A stretch of 64,000 nt of DNA from Strix aluco (GCF_031877795.1 NC_133933.1:27352529-27416528); one strand, 5' to 3'; counted from the stretch's first letter, positions 1-12,540 are shown. Notes: generated by a model not told the origin, from the letters alone. Translations and numbers: made by a program.

Positions 1-759
1 TCTTCACTGTCATCTATCGTGTGTCCTGAAAGTGTAGTGACTAGTCTACAGACTTGTTTGTAGGACTGAGGGTGAGATAGGTGAAATCTGAAATGAGGAA
101 AACCTGTTCATGAACATTATGGGAAAGGATGGAAGAATGAATCAGTTTGAAAAATTTATTCATGTCAGTTGTAAAATTGCAGGAGAATGAAACCTCTTAA
201 CACAGAAATCAAAGGCCAGTTGTACACAAAATTCTGTGAAACGTATTTTACATCTAGCTCATTTGTTACAGATTTCTGCATGACCTGGCTCACTATGCTT
301 GGCAACATAAAGGATTTGACTTAGAAGTCTGACAAATCTTCCTGCGTGGAAAGTGAATTCTTCAGGGCTTTACCTGCTCTTCAAGGCCTGGCCCAAATAT
401 AAAGGAATAATAGTTACACAGGTTTTCAAAGGCCTGCTTACAACATTTTCTGAATGCTGTCAACTAATTTTAAGGGTTTGTTGGGGTTTTCTTCACCCAT
501 CAACAGAATTTCAGAATACCGTGCTAAGAATCCCTCCATCGACCCCAAGGTCTGTCGATAGCAATATAACTCCCAGCCTGATCTTGAAGGCAAAAGAATG
601 AGTTTAAAATGTTACAGGAAGAATGTTTTTTAAGCATATTTGGATAGAAAAGATTAAGCTGGGTGTTAACACATTTTAATAACACGTCTCTGCTGATCCC
701 AGAAGAGTGAATGGCAGCTATTAATAGCTGGCCAGAGAGGTGGAATATGCTCTTCTACA
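1..759. other. Non-coding AT-rich DNA, nothing recognised
   Basis: This stretch has no open frame with recognisable protein features and no repeat family I can name. An 82-codon open frame at 353-601 has no domain, and its composition is that of random AT-rich sequence. I treat the segment as unique intergenic or intronic DNA. Confidence 0.65.
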
Positions 760-973
760 CTTATAGGAAAAATTTCTTCACTGAAAGGTTTATCAAGCGT
801 TGGGATAGACTGCCCAGGGAAGTGGTTGGGTCAGCATCCCTGGAGGTATTTAACAGATTGGTAGATGTGGCACTTAGGGACATGGTTTGGTGGTGGGCTT
901 GGCAGTGTTAGGTTAATGGTTGGACTTGATCTTAAAGATCTTTTCCAACCTAAATGATTCTATGATGCTATTC
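760..973 (+). repeat. CR1 LINE, 5'-truncated 3' end
   Basis: This is the 3' tail of a CR1 non-LTR retrotransposon in sense orientation. The recognisable order is a TTAGGAAAAATTTCTTC-like start (here TTATAGGAAAAATTTCTTCA), then AGGCTGCCCAGGGAAGTGG-like sequence at about 809-825, CATCCCTGGAGGTATTTAA at 834-852, and GATGTGGCACTTAGGGACAT at 863-882. It closes with CTTTTCCAACCTAAATGATT and degenerate ATTCTATG octamers. CR1 copies in birds are nearly always 5'-truncated and lack target-site duplications, which fits here. Only about 210 nt remain, so no reverse transcriptase is present. Compared with the related copy at 19661-19856 it keeps an extra GGCAGTGTTAGGTTAATGG segment, but it lacks one copy of the GAT repeat before the final CTT. 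The subfamily is not assigned; the wording resembles CR1-J/E types. Confidence 0.95.
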
Positions 974-2990
974 AACAGACACTGAGCAGCAACATCGATG
1001 AATAATGCCAGCTAGTCTTGTCTCCTGTAAGTTTATGTCAGGCTTCCTTGATCCTGTGTAACCACCAAAGTCTTCACATGGTCTCCAACACTCCCGCATC
1101 TGATTGCCCTCCAGGTGTTTACAATTAGAAAGGTCACTCATAAAATCACCTTTCAAAATCTAAAGGGAGGGTAGCTAGAATGATTTTGGTTTGTTTTTTC
1201 TTCTCATGCTTTGCATGAGAAATGTGCCGAAAGGGACAGTTGGGAGCATGCATAAACACACTCATGAGGAAGTGATCAGAACTGGTTTTTTCTAAATTGT
1301 ACAAAAGTTGTGATCAACCTTACTGACCAGTCTTCAACCAGTCCAGCTCCAATTCCAGATCCTATGCTGGTCAGTGGGTTTATGAAAGCAACGACTCAGA
1401 CACCACTTGCTTTCAGCTAAGAGCAGCCTTGGGAGCAGCAGGTCTTCCCAATTCATAGTTGCTTCCATGACTCCCAGAAGAACAAATAAAACTGAATGTT
1501 TCTTATTCTGTGGGACAGCAAAAGTTTGTGTGCTCACTTGTACTCCCTGTCATGCCTTCAGCATTGGGCACACCATGAGGAGAAGAGGTATTTCTGCTGC
1601 AAAGGAGCAGTGGGAAAAAAATACCTGTGAGTATCAGCACCTGAACCAGGCGAGAGAGAGGTCACTCGCATCTTGATGTTTTTCAAATTCTCCTGTGTCT
1701 TACAGCCTCTAGGACCAGAGAGTGCAGCAATGTAATGCACTATGAAGGGACTGCAACTTTTTAAGAGCTGCTTTAGCCATACAAGGGAAATGCTCCTTGA
1801 GCACCAGGCAGTGCTGCACAAACCACAGCTCTGCTTGCAAGGCACTCTCCTGCAAATGAGGCAAAACGAGAGCATGAGGGGACCTAGCTCATACCTTACC
1901 TCCTGCTAGATAGAAGTTATTGAATACTTAATAGGAAGTATATTGCATCGTATAGGGCTGAAGTAATTTATTTACTCCTCACCTGAAGCAAGACAAGGAG
2001 GAATTTTTCAGAGAACACATGCCTGGTAGGCAGTGCTCTCTGAGGTTACTACAGAGCCCCTCAGCTGCTCCAGGAAGAGCCTAACAAGCTACCCTAACCA
2101 CCTAGGCCCAGTTAGTGCTTTAAGCTCTCCCTCACACAGCACTGCCCTCCTGCAGGAGCTTTTTTCCAGTTGCCTTCCTGGGACAGCTCTTCGCATTTGG
2201 CAGAGCCAAGCAGCTGCACCTTCAGTGAGCTACTTCCTGACCACCTGCTGCATGTTTTGGTGGTCCAGCTGGTGAGCATTCCTATGCTTTCACCCAGTCT
2301 GCCTCTCCGTACCCCTGAGGTGATGATATGTTCTCAGAGGGGGCCTCAGATCCATGGCTAATGAAGCAAATTGTTCTTGGATCTATTTCCTGAATATTGG
2401 CAGCCTTATTGCTTCACGTCTTAAAAACAAACCCAGATTTTTAATATCACTGAGCACAGAGTTTGTAAACTCAGGACAACTCTTGCATGTCAAAGATGAT
2501 GGTGCTATTACTGTATGTCACAGTGAGCTTTCCCTAAATCCCCACAGTATACCAGAGTCCCCTAGATTGTTTTAAAACCCCTTCTTTTTATCTCAATGCC
2601 CTTAACAGAGTATACAAACAGCAGCTAAGCCCTTTCCAAGCTAATTCCTTTCCCTACCCAGTTCTCAGAAGGCAGGCATGGAGACCTCCTACCCTGCAAC
2701 CATTATCCCCATAACAACCAGCATAACACCGCGGCAGAGCTCAGCAGACCCACTGTTCTGCTCCCAGCCTGCTCCTTGCAGGGAGAGGCAGCTCACCCTT
2801 AAGGTTACTCACTGCCCATACATTAAATGCAGGACCTAGACATCTATATTTTTAGCATATGTTGTGTGTACCAGCTAACTGGTCTGGCTGTCAGGTGGCT
2901 GTAAATTAAGGTTGTGCTAATGAAATCACTTGAAATTCTTCAACACTGGGAGATAAATGGATAAAAACTTCAACCTGCTTTTCTTTATCC
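974..2990. other. Non-coding DNA, nothing recognised
   Basis: Open frames here are at most 105 codons and overlap on opposite strands without domains, signal peptides or splice-flanked coding structure. Positions 2000-2360 are slightly more GC- and CT-rich but show no nameable repeat. The last 100 nt (about 2890-2990) become AT-rich with several TAAT cores and lead into the inverted repeat at 2991-3057. Confidence 0.6.
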
Positions 2991-3057
2991 TGATCAGGTG
3001 CTGCTCATTAAATGTAAGCTTGTGCTGTTTAATGAGGAAGGAAAGCCCTTCTGATCA
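2991..3057. repeat. Nested inverted repeat with TAAT cores
   Basis: An outer pair, TGATCAG (2991-2997) and CTGATCA (3051-3057), encloses an inner pair, CTCATTAAA (3004-3012) and TTTAATGAG (3028-3036). Both pairs are perfect reverse complements, and their centres lie within about 4 nt of each other. ATTA/TAAT are homeodomain core sites. The element could be a two-sided transcription-factor site in an enhancer, or a chance palindrome. No RNA gene is supported. Confidence 0.5.
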
Positions 3058-6000
3058 AATTGAGACATCCAGGGTGGAGTCATTCCGCTGCAAGCAGGTA
3101 AGCATCTAATCAAAGCACTCTTCCAGTCTCTTCAGAGTGAGCCATCACACCAAAGATAACCCCTTGTGTCTATGCTGTCTTAATTGAGTGGTGACAAGCC
3201 TTTATTTTGACAAGGTTATTAAGGTAAGCAGACTGGCTGGAGATTTTTTTTTTCTTTATCTTGTAGTCAAATTTAAGAAAGCCTTTTTAAAAAGTTGTTT
3301 TCTTAGCTCCCCCTGGTCATGGGAGAAATGCACATCCGCTTCAGGACATGTTATGAAGGGATGGTTACTTTGCTTTAGTTTAATATGGAAAATCTAAGGT
3401 TGGAAAACTCTCTGCTCAGTTCCAGTAATGTTGGCTGATTCATTGTTCAGAAAACAGGCTCTTGTACTGGACACTCTGACAAAGTACAAACTCTGTAAAC
3501 ATTTTTTTTTCTTGGTTGGCAAAGATGTTTGTGTCTCTGAGTAGCAGGACCACAGATTAAATCCTGGAAAATATTGCTAACAATTACAAACAAAAATTGA
3601 TTTTGTGTAAGATGTCCAGAAACAAGGATTTATTTAAGTTTTGGCTTCCAGTTTCTGGTTAATTCTGAGCTTTCTTACTGACTTTGTCTCTTAGCTGTGC
3701 TGATCTGCTCTGGTTTTGGTTTTTTCTATTACAGTTTTAGTTGCTGCTTGGGCGTATTCAACCTCTAACATAAATCACTTACTGTATTTTGAAAGTTGGA
3801 TAATGTGTTTAATGCACCCAACATTAAAAATACACATCTGTTTTGATGTGAGGTGCATCATGCCAGTAAATAGCATCATTTATCTTAATATTTTTCACTT
3901 CATATATAAATGAGTAATGAGTTTACATTCATAGAGGCATTTGTAAGAGGCATGGTTTAGGGTATTTTTTTTCCTTTATTCTAGGTTTTTACAACACATT
4001 GTTAGTTTATAGAGGAATTTTGAATATTTTTTTAATTTGTTTTTTAATTTCTGGGGGTTCATTAACACCTCTCTCCCTTCCCCCAATATTGTGTCTCCAC
4101 TATAACCACAATCAGGCTGCATCTTATACTTGGTGTCTAGCATAGAGATTTCTGTGGTTTGTGGCCATGTATTCTTAGGCAGCCTTCATCACCAATTGAA
4201 CTTAGTCTGTCCCTGGCCTGTCTAAGCACAGAGCTGCCATATATGTGTCTTTACCGAGCGGGGAGGATGGGGTAGCTCTCTTGCTTTCTGTCTCTTTGCT
4301 GTTGCCAATTCAATGTGGGAAGGGAACATAACATTCTAGTTATTGGGTTAAGTACCAAAGCTGCAACTTTTATTGAAATACAATAATTCAGGTTTCAGTG
4401 GTGCCTGGCAGATAATAGACCCCGTGGTAGTAAGTGTTCATAAAGCTTGAGGCCATCACATGCCCTGGACTGCAAAGCAATGTGACCCTCAACAACCCTT
4501 CCCCTTGCTGCCCTTCTGTCTCCCAAACCACAATATTCTTGTCAAGCCATTTAACAAGAATCATGTTTCCTTGTGGTAAGTCATACCCATGCACTATTTT
4601 ACACTCTTTTTCTTCTCTCTTTACAGGGATATAAGGCCAGAAGAAAGCTCTTGGCTTTTGAAACAATGCTTGTACTATTGCAGGCACTTATTTCATATTG
4701 TTCTGTTTAAAAATATAATAAAACGCCACTTTGAGGTGGAAAGAAAATTGGCTTGCTTGCACCGTTACTGAAAGACAGCTCAGGATTCCTAGATCTCTGA
4801 GTCTCAGAAACTTAGTTCCACTTTCCAGACTAAATCCGATTTTGGCCCAATGCCCATTTCTTAATATATGAACACTGTCCTCCAGCTTAAATAACTCTTT
4901 TGTCTCCCTGGTGTCTACTAACAATGACGTGTTAGGAAACATCACTCATTTACACCCCACTTTCTTTCTACTAGACGTACCGAGACCTCTAATTCCCACG
5001 ATGTGGCCCTGCTGTGTAAAACAGAAAAAGAGGTTTGTGGAGTCCTGCAACACCTGGCCTAACATCACCACGTGCTCCTAATTTCATGTCTGGCTCTTGC
5101 AATACTGAGGAAGGAGCTACTTCAGCTTTTAAGTTACTTCTAGCAGATAAATTCCCTGATAATGAGAATCTTCATCCTACTTTCAGATGACATCGAATGC
5201 CTCTCCCAGCAGAGATAGTCCTCTCAGATAACAAATCAGATGTGATGCTAAAGGCATCATTTGATGTTGGTACCAACCCACCATTACTATTTGCTTCCTA
5301 ATTCTGATTTTTATACACTTCAGATTTGCATCTGTAATTGTTGTTAAATTAAGAAAGTTAAATTAACAGCACCAGACTGGGCAGGAAGGGGAGAATAGGA
5401 ATAGGTTATGTTCTGTGTCTCTTTTCAGTTGGCTTCTACTTTCTTGTAATTAGTCACTCAATGCGGTGACTCTCCTGGAAAAAGTCTCATATTTTATACA
5501 GTTTTTATATATATTTATATATGGGGGGGTGTGTGTATTTTTCTTATATATATATAAAAAAATAAAAGTGTGTGTATGTGTAAAGGAAATTAGAAATTAT
5601 CTTTTCAACATTAGTACATTAGTGCCTGTATTCATGACTTAGAATTATATTTTTCTCATGCGTTTATTAAGTCAGATAGCACGCACACACTGGTAAAAGA
5701 GACCCTCCTTTACACTGAACAGCACTAGACAATCTCAGTTCTATCCCTGCTTCTCTGTACATTTTTAGGAGATGCTGTGTGGTAGTAACTATCATCTCAG
5801 AGGATCCAGAGGTATCGCTGTTGGGCCAACAGAAAGCATTTGAAGCAGGTTTGTCATTATGGCCATACACTTGTATGTTTTAATGGCTCTGCGTCAACAT
5901 TTCAGAAAGGTTGTACTAATCAGCCAGCACAGAGCTCCAGTGTCCTCAAAACAGAAGAATGCTAAGCTTATTTTTCTTGTCAAACTTTAAGGGCTGTTGC

Positions 6001-9000
6001 AATTCCATGGGTTGGGTGTTTCCAGTCAGACAAGTACTTGCATCTCAGACCGTCTGAATTTAGAGGAGTACAAAGCAGCCTGACACAATGGATGTGAAAG
6101 TTCACAGATGAAATGAGTTTGGATGATCCTGGTCCCCCAGTGCACATGAATACATGTAATAAAACAGCAGCGCACTGGCACCAGTTTCTCACTTTCAGCT
6201 GCGGGAGGCCCGATGGGCGGAAGGAGAAGAAAGAAATGTGTCTGTCTGGGGCCAGCAGCAGGTGGTGGCCCAAGGTCAGGTGTGATCCTCAGTTATGGGT
6301 CAGTAGATGTTATGACAGTTTCATCATGCAGCTGTTCTCCCTCTTTCTAAGCTATCCTAGGAGAAAAGGGGAAAGAAATCTTGTGTGCGTTTTATTTAAT
6401 GGAGCCTCTCCATAATGTCAGTGAACTTGAGCTCTGATCTTGCGGTCAGCAGCGTATAAGCAAACTGATGACGCTCTGCCTGGAGCCATGGTGAAGTGCA
6501 CAAGGCTCGGTGTGGACACAACATTCTGGCCATGTGGTATCAATTTCAGGACCAGAGCTTGGAAAGAGATTGTTTAACATCTTTGATGCGATTTCAAACC
6601 TGAAAGTAAAGCAGAGTAAATGAATTAATGAACTAAATGTACATAAAGATTCAGAAGTTGTTATTGTGCCTTTCTCTAGCCCTATTGCGATCAAAAAGCA
6701 TTTCTGCATCCTTGCATCAAACTAGGCAAGCCAAAAGTGTATGATATTTTTAGCGGTGATGCAACACACCCTGCGACAGTGCTTCTTCAAGAAATGTGGT
6801 GTTGTGCATCCTGCCACTGTACATATGCACACTAATATAGATTTGCCTGGCTCTTTTACTCTTTGTTAATGAATAGTGACTTCTTTCTCTATTGTATAAA
6901 AATGTCTCTTGACTAAATTCCTTGAGCTATGAAGCAGTTTAATTTTTTTTTTTCACCTATATCCTGATGGACAGCAAAATCCAGGGTGTGACAAATGGCA
7001 CCTGACATCCAGGAAGGAATATATCCTTAAGAATAAATCCATATCTCCAAAGTCTGTCTAATTTTATAGGACAGCCTTTCATTCTAGATCCATATCTACT
7101 GCAGTTTCACAAAGACCAGATCTTATTTCTCAGTTCCTCTGAATCGCAAGTATTACAAAAGTTCAGTTACACAAACTAAGTTTCTGTTTACTTCAGGAAC
7201 GTGGCTGAAGTTCCTTGTTGTTCTTCTGTGGTTTGTATTTAGTCTTAGAATGCAAAATGTAACTAGGAAATACATCTGCAATTTGGGTTGAGGAACAAAA
7301 GGCAAAGAAATGACTCATCCAGAGGTATACTTTGTCTGTAGCCCAAGAGAGCCATCTCTTTCAGTTTGAGCAAGATATACACCTTTAGGGTGAGGAAGAT
7401 GTATAAGAAAGGCTAGTCTTTGAGTATAGCCCTGCTCGTGTTATCAGTAGATTTGTTGAAATATTGAGCCTTTAAGCAGTTGTTACTGAAGTGCTGGAGA
7501 GAGGCAAACTGATATTATTTCCTTTAAATGTCTGACAGAGATTGAACTATGACTTTCCTTATTTTGTTATAAATAGCCAAAAATTTTGCATAGGGGCAGA
7601 TAGATGTGGTTATAAACACACATCCATGATCCACGTTTCTAAAACCTCTCATTACATTATTATATCAAGAGCTATGATACCTGGACATCTTTTTCTTTGC
7701 TGCAGCCGTAAACCATTCTTTTCATAACATCGAGAACGCTTTATTCCCTGCTGCCTTCAGAGGGACGTTCTAAGCTTCCTGATCATAGATGATTTTACGC
7801 TTCCTCATCTCTCTTTATAATCTGGGTGATATCCACAATGTGGTTTTGTGGTTCATCATTATTTCATCATTTAGCATTTTGGAGCTATCCACAGTATTGA
7901 AATAAAAGGACACAGGTAACAGGGGAAACTGATCCACCTGTAACAGAAGGTGAAAGATACCACACAGAAAAAATGCCACAGGTCTTTCATAGAATACATT
8001 CAAACAATATTCTAATTTTTTTCTCTAGATTGCTCTGTGTCTTTTTCAGATGCAAATTTCTTTACCTTCGGTTAGCAACAAGTTTCTGACTAGGGCTTAA
8101 GAAGAGAAACTTACAGGGCTGCAAGTGTGGGTGTTGCACAAGCCATAGATGCTCTGCCTCGAAAAACCTGTCAGCGGTTTGCAAACATGAATACAACAGA
8201 AAGGATGTCTGAGAGGTGGGTCAGAAGTTAACAGGATTTTGCACTACTATGGAAACTTAAGCTGCAGATCGGAAAGTGTTTATGTGATATCACAGTTTGA
8301 GTGACAACTGTCAATAGGTGTTGGATGGAGGTGAGGTCAGTATAGATTTTTTTCAAAGGCTGTCTGCTGGTATTGCCTGTCATGAGATAGCTGTCATTTT
8401 CAAATCACTCCATACATTCAGCAAATGTAAGGCATCAGCATGCTGGCAGAAACACTGAGGCAGCAAGTGTTATGAATTTATTTTTTCAAGACAGTGATAT
8501 TCTTCTAAGTACAGTGGATGCAAATTTTCTGCACTTATAAAATATTTGGGAGCCCCCACAGATTTGGCAAAAGCATTAATTAAGGTATTTTACTTAAATT
8601 TGTGTGTGTTTTGTAAATTTATGGTGTGCAAATCCGTTCTTCTAAGACTTTTAATTAAGTACCCCAATGTATTTTATGTTTCTTTTAATGGACAGAAAAT
8701 GACTTTTGCTCAAACGGACTTCATTGTACAGTGTTATGCATTTTTCATCTGATGTGGGGAAAAATCAATTATTTTAAGAGTTCTGTTCTTCTGGCAGTTC
8801 ATTTAAGTGAATTCTTACTGTGTTAAATGATCATCAGTATTTTCTTTTTACATAGCAACTCTTGTAAAAGTATTGTAATGTGCACAAAGAAGTGTAATTT
8901 GCCATCACGTAGAGAACATTAGTCTTGAGCCTTTTATGGACTCATGAACCTCTCAGTTTCAGCCACAGTGCTTTAATTTCTATTTGGGTAAAGTTTTGGG

Positions 9001-11529
9001 GGAAATGAAAATGAAAGATTAAGTAGTAGAGAAGTGCTCGCAGATTTGAATACATCTTTTATTTATTGCAGCTAAGGGGCTGTAATTCTGATGAGCCATT
9101 TGTCTCACTGTAATTCTAACAAGTCCAGTGGAATAAATGATGCATTGCCTCCGTGTGACCTCAGAATCAGGTCTGCAATGGTTCTAGTGTGCTTTGGATT
9201 GTGCAGAAATATTTGTGTTGAAAGTAACATCCACATATGTGTAATAAGACTTCATAGAAAAGTTGAATCTGAGTTTGTTGACACTGAATTATGTTTTTCA
9301 CAGGCATATGAGTAAAAGATTAATTTGACCTTTTGTCTAAGATTCTGAATTTTATCTTCCAAAGCTGTAGAAAGAAGTAAGACTTTCCCCTTTATCTCAA
9401 ACTCCAGATATTGTTTTAGGTCAGGGACTGTTTCAGATGGTTGTGTTCACCAAATCATACGTTTCTTGACATTTGTATTAGGGCAAGGGTGTACAACTTT
9501 GAGAAAAAAGTTCCTAAAACAATCACATGCTCTTTCAACTGTCTTCACAACTACAAAATGAGAAACGTAATTGCTGAAAATGACAAGCTCAGCAGACTGC
9601 AGTTGATTTTACACATATTTGTGTGTAAAATATTCTTCCAACATGGGAAAGAATGGCAATGCATCTCAAGTATAAATGCACCAAATTTTACACCCTGCTA
9701 ACAATCCTTGTTTTGTTATTAAACTTTGTATTTGTAGTAATTAAAGTATTAAAGGGCATTTTATTAGAAGTTAACCTATTTAAAACTGTTTAAAGCAATT
9801 TCTGAAACATCAAAATTGGGTGAACAGATTAATTTTTAATAAAATTTACTTCCGAGGAAATGTTTTCAGAACTTTAAATCACACTTCCTAATCCTAATTT
9901 TCTATGAACAGTCACAAACTATTGGAAATGTCATGTACACAACAGTAGTCTCTTTCAAATAAAAGTACTATTTCATATGTTGAAATTTGTAGGGTTTTTT
10001 AAAAGATGCAGAACTATGGTTTAGGTATGCTGCAGGTCCTTTCAGGTTTAATTTTACAATGTTTACATTGGAGCAGCTCAGGAAGAGGCAGATGTCCAAG
10101 GGTGCAGGCTCAAGAGGTCTCATGATTCATGGAGAGGTAGGGTCAGATGTTCCTGTCCCAGTGATTCATCCCTCCTCTGTTGTGGCAACTGACTGGGTGG
10201 CATGCCCAGAGCTGAGGGCCTGGTACCTCGGTCTAAATCATTATTGATTTCAGTTTACACGAATATCCCTGGCTGTGAACTGCCACAGCCGAGGGCTCTG
10301 ATTCACGATCTCTGTCAGACTTAAAAGTGGTGGCTGAAGAGCTTTCTGAGCACAACAGCCTCTTCAGCAACTGCATCTAATTCCATACAGATTGGGAATC
10401 AGATCATGGAACATTTTGCTACCCATTTGTGAATAATTATTCTGTTTTGTTCTGCTTGGTATTTCTATGCTTGAGTGGAAACAGTGTAAAACAGAAAAGA
10501 TACAAGTTGAAAAATTGCTCAAAATAAAGATTCTGAGACAGCAGAAAATCTTTGTTATGGGGAAAAAGGGGAAAAAAGGCATGCATTCAAACACGTGGTC
10601 ATATCAAGAAATTACAATTGCTTTTTTTTAAAGTTATGTAAATGCTAGAAATGTTTTTAATGGAAGGACTTTATTTACATCTTAGTGGAAAGAATAAAGT
10701 TGCAGGAGAAAATAGCTTTTTACGGAAGATCAGAAACTTTCCTCTGGTACAAGTTCTTCCTATGGTCAAGAAGATTTTTCTTTCAGTGGAGATTCAAACA
10801 GACTTTGAAAAAGTAGATGCTCAAATGTCACTAAGAACACTGTTTGAAAGAAAGAAGTGTGTGTTAGTGGCAGGGCAGTGTATGTGCAGAGAAGTCTCCT
10901 ATTGAGACTAATCAGCCAAGGGTCCATCAAACTAGCAGCTGCGATGCTCTAACCTGCCTATAAACCCACATACATGTAAAATAAGTAAATGGCAGAAACC
11001 TGCTGAGCCACTGATTCATCTGTAGATTAGATAGAATATGGACCCTTACATTTTATGCAAAGGTTGTGATATCTTCTAGACTGACCTGGGGTTTCAAAGG
11101 GGCTTTTAAAAGTTTGATTTATTACTCCTCCATGAATATACCCCACACTTCCAGCTGCCCAGAACTCATGTGTCTTCCAAACCACAGGCATGCAAATAAA
11201 ACAAAGCCCACCTTGCAGTGTCCCACTGACTCCCCACACATATAAAACGTGCTGTATTTCAGGGCTAAGGTAGATAACTACTTATTAGCCTCTTTAGACA
11301 GCTATTAAAGATGTCTTTGGATACATAGGATGAATCTGCAACCCAACAGACCACTCTTAGTCATGCCCCCATGATGGCCAGTGCATGTGAGCAGACAAGA
11401 TGTTGGATTATAGCTCAGACTTCCATTTCCTCCTCTGCTCCTCCTTTACTCTGTTCCCATCGTGCCCTTCCATCAGCATGCAGAGGTACAAGCCCAGGCT
11501 CTGTCCACTTCTTCCCTCCCCTCGGCCTT
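3058..11529. other. Long non-coding AT-rich stretch
   Basis: Over 8 kb I see no coding exon, no RNA gene and no well-preserved mobile element. Open frames reach about 100 codons only. A short TA/TG simple-repeat region at 5502-5581 is listed separately. Homopolymers such as the T runs near 3245 and 6941 are ordinary. From about 11430 the sequence becomes pyrimidine-rich (CCTCC tracts to 11550) and grades into the diverged CR1 that starts near 11530. Confidence 0.6.
5502..5581. repeat. Interrupted TA/TG microsatellite
   Basis: Alternating TA runs (5505-5522 and 5544-5555) flank GGGGGGGTGTGTGT at 5523-5536 and are followed by AAAAAATAAAAGTGTGTGTA. It is a compound, interrupted dinucleotide repeat of about 80 nt with no gene role visible. 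It is likely to vary in length between individuals. Confidence 0.8.
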
Positions 11530-11697
11530 CCTCTGCCGCCTCCTCTCCCTCTGAGACCACCTGGAGACAGTCCAAAGGAGAACAGTAAGACTGGCAAAAG
11601 GATTAAAAAAACATATGGCCTAAATGAGAAGAGTGAAAGAGCTGGGTGGTTTAGTGGAGCAAAGAAAACAAGAAATGAAGGCTCAAGGGCAGGCATG
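11530..11697 (+). repeat. Diverged CR1 LINE, left part (split by LTR)
   Basis: This is a much older and more decayed CR1 copy than the ones at 760 and 19661. The recognisable pieces in order are CTGAGACCACCTGGAG (near 11550-11565; CR1 usually has GTGAGACCCCACCTGGAG), then CAGTCCAAAGGAG (near 11568-11580), and GAAAGAGCTGGGTGGTTTAG followed by an AGAAGGCTC-like element (near 11635-11690). The element is interrupted at 11697 by the solo LTR and resumes at 12261. An internal deletion is implied because the text between GGAG and CAGTCC is shorter than in typical CR1. No coding capacity is left. The left boundary is approximate. Confidence 0.6.
11693..11697. repeat. 5-bp target-site duplication, left copy (GCATG)
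   Basis: GCATG directly precedes the LTR's terminal TGT and is repeated exactly at 12261-12265 directly after its terminal ACA. A 5-bp duplication is the kind of footprint that ERVL- and ERV1-class integrases leave. Confidence 0.9.
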
Positions 11698-12260
11698 TGT
11701 CATGGTTTAACCCCAGCCAGCAACTAAGCACATAGCTGCTCGCTCACTTTTCCCAGTGGGACAAATGGGATGGGGAGGAGAATCGAAAAAAAAGTAAAAC
11801 TTGTGAGTTGAGATAAGAACAGTTTCATAAATAAAATACAATAATAACAATAATAAAATATAATAATTGTAGCGAAAAGGAATATAACAAAGAGAGAGAA
11901 ATAACCTGAGAAAAGACAAGTAATGCATGATGCAACTGCTAACTGATGCCCGAACAGCGATCTGCCCCTCCTGGCCAACTCCCTCCAGTTTATATACTGA
12001 GCATGATATTCTGTGTTATGGAATACCCCTTTGGCTAGTTTGGGTCAGCTGTCCTGGCCATGTTCCCTCCCAGCTTCTTGTGCACCTGCTTGATGGCAGA
12101 GCATGGGAAACTGAAAAATCCTTAATTTATTTCTTGCTAAGTAGTGCTTATCCTAAAACATCAGTGTGCTATCAATGTTATTCTCACACTAAATCCAAAA
12201 CACAGCACTATACCAGCTACTAGGAAGAAAATTAACTCTATCCCAGCCGAAACCAGGACA
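11698..12260 (-). mobile_element. Solo LTR of an avian endogenous retrovirus (ERVL-like)
   Basis: A complete LTR of 563 nt starts TGTCATGGTTTAACCCCAGC and ends GAAACCAGGACA on the + strand. It has TG...CA termini and an exact 5-bp duplication (GCATG) on both sides. No gag, pol or env and no second LTR are present, so it is a solo LTR left by recombination between the two LTRs of a former provirus. Transcriptional orientation is minus: a TATATAAA box reads on the minus strand at 11989-11996. That gives a U3 of about 270-300 nt (12260 down to about 11960) and an R/U5 of about 260 nt. I see no canonical AATAAA or ATTAAA signal on the minus strand downstream of the box. I recognise the terminal sequences from an LTR family widespread in Neoaves; the ERVL class is from memory and should be checked. 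The element lies inside an older CR1, so it is the younger insertion. Confidence 0.93.
11989..11996 (-). promoter_or_regulatory. LTR TATA box (TATATAAA on minus strand)
   Basis: The + strand reads TTTATATA. Read in LTR orientation this is TATATAAA followed by CTGG, about 265 nt from the U3 end at 12260. It sets the orientation of the LTR and predicts a retroviral start site near 11960. Whether it is still active cannot be told. Confidence 0.65.
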
Positions 12261-12540
12261 GCATGGTAAGAGTCTTTAAATCTTTGAGAGCCTGAAGCAG
12301 AGTTGAGTAAATTATTTGGGGTTTTTTCAGGTCTACAAGAGGCAGTGGTTAAAGTGCAGTAAGACTTAAGAAAAACTGCCTAATGGCAAAGAGAGTTGGG
12401 CAGTGGGATAGACAGGCTGTGGTGTCTCCATCATTGAATGCTGTTACTGAGATTTTAGGCATACATCTGTCAGCAATAGTTGCTTCTGCTTTCGGATAAG
12501 GGGATGGACAAGGTGGTCTTTCAGGAAGATCCTGACTTGT
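12261..12540 (+). repeat. Diverged CR1 LINE, right part (after LTR)
   Basis: This continues the element broken at 11697. Recognisable pieces are GAGTCTTTAAATCTTTGAGA (near 12269), CAAGAGGCAGTGGTTAAAGT (12338-12357), CAGTGGGATAGACAGGCTG-like text (12401-12419), GTGTCTCCATCATTGAATG (12422-12440) and GGGGATGGACAAGGTGGTCT (12500-12519). The last corresponds to the CR1 3' segment normally written with GGACTAGATGACCT. The first five bases are the right copy of the LTR target duplication. The 3' octamers are no longer visible and the right boundary is approximate. Confidence 0.55.

Noticed and set aside
11707-11978. Minus-strand frames inside the solo LTR
   Set aside because: They lie in the R/U5 part of a non-coding LTR; retroviral genes are absent.
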